From Clostridium sp. UBA1056 (GTDB lineage: Bacteria > Bacillota > Clostridia > Clostridiales > Clostridiaceae): 13,533 bases of DNA. This document shows positions 1 through 6,340 of this stretch, one piece after another. The notes under the pieces were generated by a model. That model was given only the letters and a program-made list of their open reading frames with translations, did not search any database and had not been told where the DNA came from. Position 1 is the stretch's first letter. Every line of letters starts with the position of its first letter. The stretch is from the NCBI GenBank assembly GCA_002316385.1, contig DCDL01000055.1:68916-82448 (forward strand). Direction: 5' to 3'. The translations under genes and the position numbers were made by a program.

Positions 1-37
1 GATAGTAGCACTATCTAAGGGTTCTTATATAAAACTT

Positions 38-64
38 TTGTAAGAAATTTGTATATGTTATTAT
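38..64 (+). promoter_or_regulatory. Possible promoter of the two-component operon
   Basis: A TTGTAA element at 38-43 lies 15 nt before TATTAT at 59-64. The TATTAT is preceded by TG at 56-57, giving an extended -10 form (TGTTATTAT). The spacing is short, and the DNA is so AT-rich that chance matches are common. The kinase could instead be co-transcribed with a gene left of the window. A purine-rich Shine-Dalgarno site (GAGGA, about 78-82) follows before the ATG at 90. Confidence 0.3.
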
Positions 65-89
65 AGATATATAAAGTGAGGAAGTATAG

Positions 90-1160
90 ATGAATAATAT
101 ATTAAATAAAATTATTTTACTTATAGGTTCGGCATTATTACTTATAGAAAATTATGATATAGAAAAATCAATTTTACCAATTTTAGTTACAGTAGCAATA
201 ACTTGTTTTCTAGAATACTTTAACAAAGATAAATTAAATATAATAGTATTAATAAGTTATAGTATTGTTTGCATTTTATATCCTGAATTTCTGATGGGCA
301 TTCCTATAATATTTTATGATACTATTTTTTCAAAGTATAAATATATATGCATCTTAATTTTAATCCCATACATTATGAATATACATAAATATCCACATAT
401 GATTAGTATAATGATTCTTGGACTTCTTAGTACATCAGCAATCTTGAAATTTAATACTGTAAAATATGAAAATTTGCATGATAAATTTATAAAACAAAGA
501 GATGATTTAACTGAGATATCTATAGTATTGGAAGATAAGGTAAAGGAGTTACAATATAAACAAGACTTTGAAGTTAATTTTGCAACATTAAAGGAGAGAA
601 ATCGTATTTCAAGAGAAATTCACGATAATGTAGGACACCTTTTAACTAGCTCTATATTGCAAATAGGTGCTATTATGGCAATTACTAAAGAAGAGCAAAC
701 TAAAGGGTTCCTAGAGGACATTAGATCTACCTTAGACCACGGTATGGATTCTATTAGGAGTAGTATTCATAATTTACATGAGGATTCTATTGACTTATAT
801 GTACAACTTTCAAAGTTGATAAATGAATTTAAGTTTTGTAAGGCTACTTTAAATTACGAGTTTTCTTCTAATCCAGATGTTAAAATTAAATATGCTATTA
901 TTGCTATTGTAAAAGAGGCGCTATCTAATATAATAAAGCATTCAAATGCAACCACAGTAACTGTAAGTTTATATGAACATCCAAAATTATATCAAGTAAT
1001 TATTTTAGACGATGGAAGTAAAAAGAAGGCAAGTATGGATGGTGGAATGGGCTTACAAAGCATTGAAAAGAGAGTAAATAGCCTAAATGGTATTGTGAAT
1101 TTTGATAATGCAAAAGGATTTAGAATATTTATTTCTATTATGAAGGAGGGGGAACTATGA
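90..1160 (+). CDS. DesK/NarL-type sensor histidine kinase
   Basis: This is a membrane-bound sensor kinase that autophosphorylates on histidine and passes the phosphate to the response regulator encoded directly downstream. Residues 1-122 are strongly hydrophobic, with about five or six membrane segments and no sizeable extracellular domain, so the signal may be sensed within the membrane. A short coiled coil follows (about 125-165). The HisKA_3-type dimerisation motif REIHDNVGH puts the phospho-acceptor at His178. The HATPase domain shows an N box (KEALSNIIKH, Asn280), a G1 box (DDGS, 307-310) and a G2 box (GGMGLQSI, 318-325). All catalytic motifs look intact. The ATG at 90 follows a GAGGA ribosome site, and the 3' end overlaps the regulator gene by 4 nt, implying translational coupling. 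The signal cannot be deduced. Relatives often control a neighbouring ABC exporter or cell-envelope response, and such a target could lie left of the window. Confidence 0.93.
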   Translation: MNNILNKIILLIGSALLLIENYDIEKSILPILVTVAITCFLEYFNKDKLNIIVLISYSIVCILYPEFLMGIPIIFYDTIFSKYKYICILILIPYIMNIHKYPHMISIMILGLLSTSAILKFNTVKYENLHDKFIKQRDDLTEISIVLEDKVKELQYKQDFEVNFATLKERNRISREIHDNVGHLLTSSILQIGAIMAITKEEQTKGFLEDIRSTLDHGMDSIRSSIHNLHEDSIDLYVQLSKLINEFKFCKATLNYEFSSNPDVKIKYAIIAIVKEALSNIIKHSNATTVTVSLYEHPKLYQVIILDDGSKKKASMDGGMGLQSIEKRVNSLNGIVNFDNAKGFRIFISIMKEGEL

Positions 1161-1783
1161 GAATAATTATTATAGATGATGATAAGCTTATTGCAGCATC
1201 TTTAAAGACCATCATAGAGACATCAAGTAATATAGAGGTGATATCACTTGGATATAGCGGTGAAGAAGCTATTGAGCTTTATAATAGGTATACTCCAGAT
1301 ATATTACTTATGGATATTCGTATGGGGGGAATGTCAGGGCTGGAGGCTGCACAGAAGATTTTAAAATCTCATAATGAGGGGAGAATATTATTTTTAACCA
1401 CTTTTGAGGATGATGAATATATTATAACTGCATTAAAAGTTGGTGCTAAGGGGTATATTTTAAAACAACATTTTGAAAGCATAGTACCTGCTTTAAAGGC
1501 AGTAGAACTTGGACAAAGTGTTTTTGGACAAGAAATTATATCTAAAATTCCTACTATGCTACATAATAATGAAAATAAAAAGGATATATCAAAGTACGAT
1601 TTAATTGATAGAGATATTGAAATAATTACTTTAGTTTCTCAAGGTCTTTCTAATAAGGAAATATCAGCAAAATTATTTTTAAGTGAAGGTACAATAAGAA
1701 ACTATATAAGCGGTGTTTTAGAAAAGTTAAATCTTAGAGATAGAACACAACTTGCAATATTTTATTTCAATAATATAAAGTGA
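1157..1783 (+). CDS. NarL/LuxR-family response regulator
   Basis: This is a DNA-binding response regulator and partner of the histidine kinase just upstream. The receiver domain (about 1-118) has the acidic pair Asp7/Asp8, phospho-acceptor Asp53 (in LLMDIRM), the conserved Thr81/Thr82 region and Lys103. A linker (about 119-145) leads to a C-terminal LuxR-type helix-turn-helix (about 147-205), whose recognition region contains LSNKEISAKLFLSEGTIRNY. At 208 residues it has the normal length for the family, with every key residue present. The start ATG overlaps the kinase stop codon (ATGA, 1157-1160), and a GGAGGGGG ribosome site lies inside the kinase 3' end at about 1145-1152. The regulon is not visible here. 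The downstream MATE gene is convergent and separated by a terminator, so it is not co-transcribed. Confidence 0.94.
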   Translation: MRIIIIDDDKLIAASLKTIIETSSNIEVISLGYSGEEAIELYNRYTPDILLMDIRMGGMSGLEAAQKILKSHNEGRILFLTTFEDDEYIITALKVGAKGYILKQHFESIVPALKAVELGQSVFGQEIISKIPTMLHNNENKKDISKYDLIDRDIEIITLVSQGLSNKEISAKLFLSEGTIRNYISGVLEKLNLRDRTQLAIFYFNNIK

Positions 1784-1846
1784 AACCTTTATTAGAATCA
1801 AAGAGACAACTTCTCTAACTAATAATAAATAAAGCTAAAAACATGT

Positions 1847-1892
1847 AAAAAATTTACTCCCTAGAAATTACATTCTAAGGAGTAAATTTTTT
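1847..1892. terminator. Bidirectional rho-independent terminator
   Basis: Left arm 1847-1866 pairs with right arm 1873-1892 over 20 positions with one C/A mismatch, around a 6-nt loop (ATTACA). The outer stem is A6 against T6, so the transcript ends in a U-tract whichever strand is read. It sits between the response-regulator stop (1783) and the stop of the leftward MATE gene (1895) and can terminate both convergent transcripts. Confidence 0.9.
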
Positions 1893-1894
1893 TA

Positions 1895-3268
1895 TTAAGC
1901 TGTTACAGTTTTAGTTTCTTCTTTTTCTTTTTTTCTCCAAGTATTATTTAGTAGATAGAATGATACTATTGCAGAAATTAAGTCTGATACGGGATATGCA
2001 ATCCATGCACCTATAGTACCAAAGATATTTACAAAAACTATAGCTAAAGGAATGAATACTATTAACTGTCTAAACAAAGATAACCTAAATCCTTTTTTAG
2101 CCTCTCCAACAGCTTGATAGTAGTATATACCTACATAGTAGAGTCCAACTAGTGGAAGTAAGAAGATACATATTCTTAGGGCTTTAACAGCCTCAGGTAA
2201 TAATTTTGCGTCAGTTAAAAACAAGCTTATCATTTGTGGTGCAAAATACATAATGAATACTCCAAATATTAAAGATATTACTGATACTGTTTTTATAGAT
2301 GCTTTAACTGTATCTTTAACTCTATCAGAGTTTCTTGCGCCGAAGTTAAAGGCTACAATTGGTTGCATAGCAGAGCTTATACCAATTATCGCAATAAACA
2401 TAAACATAGATATTTTAGTAATAACACCAACTATTATTATAGCTGCATCTCCACCTTTAGAAATTAATAGGTTATTTAAAACAACAGCTACTACTGCATC
2501 TGAAATCTCAATAACGAAGGTTGAAAATCCAACGGCGATTAATCCTTTAATTAATACTATATCTATATTTGGCACAATACTACTTAATGAAAGTTTAATT
2601 TTAAGGTGTTTAATAACATCTTTAAATTTGTATAAAACAAATAATAAACCTACAAATTGAGAAAATACAGTGGCGATGGCTGCACCAGCTATACCGATAT
2701 TTAAATGAGCTACTAATATGTAGTCAATTACAATATTTAAAAGTGCACCTATACTGTTAGCATAAAGTCCTATTTTAGAGTTTCCTAAAGCTGTCATTAT
2801 TTGAGAGCAAACCACAGTTAAGCCTTGGAATATTCCTCCTAAAAAGATTATGGATATATAATCTTTAGTTAATTCAAAGGTAGCTTCACTAGCACCAAGT
2901 TTATATAATAATCCATCTCTGAATAAAAATAAGAGTAGAGGAATTATTGTTAAAGATACTATAGTTAAAGATATTGAATTAATTACAGTAGATTTAATCT
3001 TTTCAGGTTGATTTTCACCGGAATATCTAGAAACGTAGGTTGAAGCTCCTACACCAATTAAGAAAGCGATTGCTATAAGAAAACGTTGAATTGGAAATGC
3101 AACTGTTAAGGCACCAATAGCGTTAGGGCCTATATATCGACCAACAAAAACTGTGTCTACCATGTTATAAAGTTCTGCTACTAGCAAAGAAAAAATTGCA
3201 GGTATAGCAAACTTAAATAATACTCTGTATGTCCTTCCATCCGAAAATACTTTTGGGTTAATTCCCAT
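1895..3268 (-). CDS. MATE-family multidrug/cation exporter
   Basis: This is an integral membrane secondary transporter of the MATE (MOP superfamily) type. Members export cationic drugs, dyes or metabolites in exchange for Na+ or H+. The hydrophobicity pattern fits 12 membrane helices in two homologous halves. The N-terminal region contains the typical LYNMVDTVFVGRYIGPNAIG segment of MATE helix 1-2, and the GVGASTYVSRYSG stretch follows. The length (457 residues from the chosen start) is normal. A GTG at 3277 is also in frame, but it lies inside the Shine-Dalgarno GAGGTGGG. The ATG at 3268 has that site about 5 nt upstream, so it is preferred. The sequence is closest in style to clostridial MepA-like proteins. 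Substrate is unknown. The C-terminus is short and charged (KKEKEETK). The gene stands alone, with a terminator directly after it, and shows no sign of damage. Confidence 0.93.
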   Translation of the reverse strand: MGINPKVFSDGRTYRVLFKFAIPAIFSLLVAELYNMVDTVFVGRYIGPNAIGALTVAFPIQRFLIAIAFLIGVGASTYVSRYSGENQPEKIKSTVINSISLTIVSLTIIPLLLFLFRDGLLYKLGASEATFELTKDYISIIFLGGIFQGLTVVCSQIMTALGNSKIGLYANSIGALLNIVIDYILVAHLNIGIAGAAIATVFSQFVGLLFVLYKFKDVIKHLKIKLSLSSIVPNIDIVLIKGLIAVGFSTFVIEISDAVVAVVLNNLLISKGGDAAIIIVGVITKISMFMFIAIIGISSAMQPIVAFNFGARNSDRVKDTVKASIKTVSVISLIFGVFIMYFAPQMISLFLTDAKLLPEAVKALRICIFLLPLVGLYYVGIYYYQAVGEAKKGFRLSLFRQLIVFIPLAIVFVNIFGTIGAWIAYPVSDLISAIVSFYLLNNTWRKKEKEETKTVTA

Positions 3269-3277
3269 TAGTCCCAC

Positions 3278-3855
3278 CTCATTTATTGAAAATTCTGCAT
3301 ATTTCTCTTAAGTTTGTTTTATAAAAAGTTCATTTTATTTTCACAGAAAAATATAATTTGTCTTGATGTTTAATTATTTTATTTTTCTTAAGCTTTAATT
3401 AATATCAAGAATGTTTATAAAAAGTATTAATTAATTTATTATAATTTAGATAATAAATTTGTTTTATGAAATAACTTAACTTATAATATTTAGCAATCTA
3501 ATTACTTGTAATAACAGTTTTTATGAAAATAGTAAGTGTTGTTAATTCATTATTGAAATATTTTATATTATATTAATATTATAGTTGAAAACAATTAAAT
3601 AAACATTCACTTAAGTGCCCATGAAAAAGTACTATTCCACCCATAATACAATTGGAGAAAAATAGGAAAAAGCACAAAAGCACCTTAATTAGGATGCTTT
3701 TGTACTCAAAATTAATGCATTTTATATGAAACCTATGAAATTCTGATAAAAAATATATATTGATATAAGGAATCTTCAAAAAATAAATAAGTCAGAATGC
3801 TCGTATATTTGAATTGTTATTTATTTTCATATGCCTAATATGAGGTAAAATTAAT
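3278..3855. other. Gene-free AT-rich intergenic region
   Basis: This 578-nt stretch holds no credible gene. It must contain the leftward promoter of the MATE gene, where a weak TATAAA-type -10 is visible on the minus strand near 3320, but no convincing -35. On the plus strand TTGTTT (3459-3464) and TATAAT (3482-3487) are exactly 17 nt apart, yet no plus-strand gene follows. A perfect 10-bp palindrome, CACTTAAGTG, lies at 3608-3617. The terminator-like hairpin at 3674-3703 is listed separately. The remainder shows only A/T-rich sequence without recognisable structure. Confidence 0.6.
3674..3703 (-). terminator. Probable terminator of the AraC-type regulator gene
   Basis: Arms 3674-3685 and 3691-3703 form a 9-bp outer stem (ACAAAAGCA with TGCTTTTGT) and a 3-bp inner stem (CCT with AGG), with one bulged A and a 5-nt loop. 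Read on the minus strand, the hairpin runs into GCTTTTTCC, a short U-tract. It lies about 150 nt past the stop of the leftward regulator gene. No U-tract follows on the plus strand, so it is probably one-directional. Confidence 0.6.
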
Positions 3856-6018
3856 TTATCTTAAGGGTTTTTGAACTTCGTTAATTATAATTAATGTGGC
3901 ACCATAGGTTTTTAGGGTAGCTAAAATATTTATAACTGTACTTTTCTTAAAGTATTTAAATCTAATATTAGGATAAGAAGCCTTATGAAGAATTCCATTC
4001 TCATCCTTATTAAGTCTTGTAGGTTTACCCATATCAACCCAATAGTTATAGGATGAGCCTATCCTTTCATTAATTTCATAAGTAGTCACATTAATGTCTG
4101 AATGAATATTAGTTATATTTAAGGATAACTTTTTAGAAGTAGCATTTTTTATACCTCTAAGCTTTGAAAAACTTGCCATAGATATTAAATCATTAATTTT
4201 ATCATGGTAAGTATAAAGTAAGATTTGATATTGATTATCTGTTTTAGTAACTATATATCCATCATCCTTTGCAACTAATGTATCACCTAATTTATTTAAA
4301 AGAGAATAAGCATAAAAGGCAGGTTTCTTAATTCCTTTATCATTTATAAGTCCAGGATAGCCGAAGAATAGTTCATTAGTTATATTTACTTGCTTATCAA
4401 CAACATCAAAGGCTCTTATAAAACTTAAGTCCTCTCGATGATTAACTACATTATCAATAATAAATGGAATCATGTAAGCTGTATCATAAATATTATTTAC
4501 TTCATTATTTATTGTAAAAGGCTCATCCTCAAACTCTAATTTATTATCAGTTAAGATTTCTTCAATTGAAGTTCTTAGATCTTTAGGAAAGGTAGAAGAA
4601 AATTGAAATCTAAAATTCTTATAATTAAGAGTTTCTATAGCGTTAAAGTATTCCATAAAGGATAGAAGTATATTTTTAAAGTCTTCATATATGTCTATAG
4701 AATTTTTAAGGGATAAGGCATTTCTAGATATATCTTCATTGAGTCCATCATTTATTTTATCTATATGTTCCTCATAGGTACTATCTATATCTAAAACAAT
4801 TATAGGTATAATATCTAAGAATTCTATAAATTCGAGGACATCCTTTGTTCTATTCCAGTTATGAAATTTAGAACCAGGAAATATGGCCATATCTGTACTA
4901 AATAGATTCAAAATTCGTCCATATTCAAAATCCATCTCCCCTTGAAGTTCTTCTAGGGTATCCTTATTATCCTCAATCAAAAGATCAAAGGCATCACCAA
5001 TGGTTATAACTCTATTAAAGTTTTTATTAAACTCACTTATATAGTTTTCCATATTAATATTTAACTGATGAATTTTATCCTCATAGTTAAACCTATCATA
5101 GTCTTCTAGATAATAGATTATATCATTCAAACTTCCCTCAAGAGGATGGGTTGTATATTTAGTCAATTTTTCAAGTTCCTCAGGAGTAGATTTATATTTT
5201 TTCCTAAATTGTAGCGGTGTAAGCTTATAATGTAGCTTAAAATGTTTGTTGAAATATCTAGTGTGAGAAAAACCAATTTCCTCAGAGATTTCGGATAGTG
5301 TCATATCAGTATCTAAGATTAATTTTATAGATTCCTCTACCCTAATAAGGTTTAGAAAATCAGTAAATGAATATCCTGTTGCATATTTTATTTCTCTAGA
5401 TAAATAATGAGTACTTAGATATTCATTACTAGATATATCCTTAAGAGTTATATTGTTTTGATAATTATTATAGATATATTTAGATATGCTGTGATACCTT
5501 TGAAGCTGATCTTTATTTTCTTTAAGCTCTTCTTTTTCATGAATTAAATAGTTGAAATTATTTATAAGATGATAAAGAAGCTTTACAAGAATATCCTCAA
5601 TCTCCTCATCATAGTTATCTTGCTTTTGTACTGTCTCACAAAGTATTTGGCAAAGAAATACCCTTAAATCTTCGTATTCTTCTCCAAGTTGAGAATCTTC
5701 ACTAGATGAATTTGTATAGAAGAACATATTCTCAATATCATTGTAGTACTTTTGGAAGAAGTACGGATCTATCTGGAATATGATCACTTTATTATCAGGG
5801 TCATCACTTTCTATGCTGTGAACTTCATCTATATTTATAATTTCTATTTGATTTTCTGTTATTACAAATTTTTCAGTATTTATATATAGATTAATTGTAC
5901 CCTTTACAACATAGAGAATCTCGATGCAATAATGCCAATGGATTGGATAATTTTTAATGGTATTTAAGGAAATAGACACAGGCATATTTGCAGAATAGTT
6001 AATATATTGTCTATGCAT
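3856..6018 (-). CDS. AraC-family regulator with non-catalytic GH39-like domain
   Basis: This is a 720-residue transcription factor with a cupin-like sensor (about 1-90, containing HWHYCIEILYVVKG), a linker, and an AraC-type double helix-turn-helix (about 175-277, including LTPLQFRKKYK). A long C-terminal domain (about 300-720) resembles glycoside hydrolase family 39. The GH39 resemblance is clearest at GYPGLINDKGIKKPAFYAY (553-571), SLLNKLGD (572-579) and YNYWVDMGKPTRL (657-669). The family's acid/base NEP motif is replaced by SST (474-476), and the nucleophile region reads FTINN (501-505) instead of TEWN. Both catalytic glutamates appear lost, so a binding or sensing role is inferred rather than hydrolysis. 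The AraC plus GH39 architecture is known in Firmicutes and is often mislabelled beta-xylosidase. The ATG follows AAGGAGAG with good spacing. The gene is divergent from the polysaccharide operon and may control it. Confidence 0.88.
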   Translation of the reverse strand: MHRQYINYSANMPVSISLNTIKNYPIHWHYCIEILYVVKGTINLYINTEKFVITENQIEIINIDEVHSIESDDPDNKVIIFQIDPYFFQKYYNDIENMFFYTNSSSEDSQLGEEYEDLRVFLCQILCETVQKQDNYDEEIEDILVKLLYHLINNFNYLIHEKEELKENKDQLQRYHSISKYIYNNYQNNITLKDISSNEYLSTHYLSREIKYATGYSFTDFLNLIRVEESIKLILDTDMTLSEISEEIGFSHTRYFNKHFKLHYKLTPLQFRKKYKSTPEELEKLTKYTTHPLEGSLNDIIYYLEDYDRFNYEDKIHQLNINMENYISEFNKNFNRVITIGDAFDLLIEDNKDTLEELQGEMDFEYGRILNLFSTDMAIFPGSKFHNWNRTKDVLEFIEFLDIIPIIVLDIDSTYEEHIDKINDGLNEDISRNALSLKNSIDIYEDFKNILLSFMEYFNAIETLNYKNFRFQFSSTFPKDLRTSIEEILTDNKLEFEDEPFTINNEVNNIYDTAYMIPFIIDNVVNHREDLSFIRAFDVVDKQVNITNELFFGYPGLINDKGIKKPAFYAYSLLNKLGDTLVAKDDGYIVTKTDNQYQILLYTYHDKINDLISMASFSKLRGIKNATSKKLSLNITNIHSDINVTTYEINERIGSSYNYWVDMGKPTRLNKDENGILHKASYPNIRFKYFKKSTVINILATLKTYGATLIIINEVQKPLR

Positions 6019-6056
6019 TATAAACTCTCCTTAATAATTTCTTTAGTATTAATAGT

Positions 6057-6065
6057 ATTATAGCA
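6057..6065 (-). promoter_or_regulatory. Extended -10 promoter of the AraC-type gene
   Basis: On the minus strand the sequence reads TGCTATAAT, a perfect extended -10, ending 38 nt before the regulator's start codon. No good -35 is present at 16-18 nt, as is usual for extended -10 promoters. A TTAATAGTAT element (6049-6058) overlaps the -10. Confidence 0.55.
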
Positions 6066-6105
6066 TTAATTAGAAAAAACATGCTGAATACTAAGAATTA
6101 TCATA

Positions 6106-6135
6106 TAGACAATATTACTTTCTTAATAGTATAAT
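6106..6135 (+). promoter_or_regulatory. Sigma-A promoter of the polysaccharide operon
   Basis: TAGACA at 6106-6111 (5 of 6 matches to TTGACA) lies 18 nt before a consensus TATAAT at 6130-6135. This is the best sigma-A match in the divergent region. Transcription would start near 6142, giving a leader of about 200 nt before the first gene. The -10 overlaps a TTAATAGTAT element (6123-6132), a possible operator. A second possible -10 (TATAAT, 6251-6256) lies closer to the gene but lacks a good -35. Confidence 0.6.
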
Positions 6136-6236
6136 TGTAAAGATAAACAATTAGTTAATTTAGTGGACTAGTTCTTTTAATCAATGAAATTAAATAAATT
6201 AATAGTTTATTAATATCAATATGAATTTTAATAAAG

Positions 6237-6250
6237 TATAGTATACTATA
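6237..6250. repeat. Perfect palindrome in the operon leader
   Basis: TATAGTATACTATA is a perfect 14-bp palindrome directly before a TATAAT hexamer (6251-6256). It contains the ATAGTAT core of the TTAATAGTAT repeats. It could be an operator or part of a second promoter, but it is all A/T apart from one G and one C. Confidence 0.3.
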
Positions 6251-6340
6251 TATAATGAATTTAATTAATAATATTATACCTATGTATTATTAGATTGAAA
6301 TATTAAAGCTAAACTATTAGCAAACAATAGGAGGATTAAC

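Larger units (their letters stand above)
6049..6208. repeat. Spaced TTAATAGTAT repeats, candidate operators
   Basis: The 10-mer TTAATAGTAT occurs at 6049-6058 and 6123-6132, 74 bp apart. A near copy (TTAATAGTTT) is at 6199-6208, 76 bp further on. The first two overlap the divergent -10 boxes of the AraC-type gene and the operon. Spacing near seven helical turns would place them on one DNA face. Low sequence complexity makes chance a real alternative. Confidence 0.3.

Noticed and set aside
1..15. A small hairpin, GATAGT-AGC-ACTATC, at the window edge
   Set aside because: The 6-bp stem is weak, has a 3-nt loop and no U-tract, and its left context is cut off, so it cannot be called a terminator.
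2253..2660. A 135-codon frame antisense to the MATE gene
   Set aside because: It lies wholly opposite a well-supported membrane-protein gene. Its Thr/Ile/Asn-rich translation is what the complement of hydrophobic codons gives.
1157..3268. The two-component system directly controlling the adjacent MATE exporter as one unit
   Set aside because: The genes are convergent with a strong bidirectional terminator between them, and no shared regulatory site is visible.
3579..3779. A 66-codon leftward open frame
   Set aside because: It has no ribosome site, runs straight through the terminator-like hairpin and has low-complexity hydrophobic composition with no family resemblance.
3856..6018. Annotation of the regulator as an active beta-xylosidase
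   Set aside because: The protein carries a full AraC helix-turn-helix, and the two glutamates needed for GH39 catalysis appear to be replaced.
6255..6293. A 12-residue open frame in the operon leader, considered as a leader peptide
   Set aside because: There is no Shine-Dalgarno site before its ATG, which overlaps a TATAAT hexamer, and no following attenuator hairpin.
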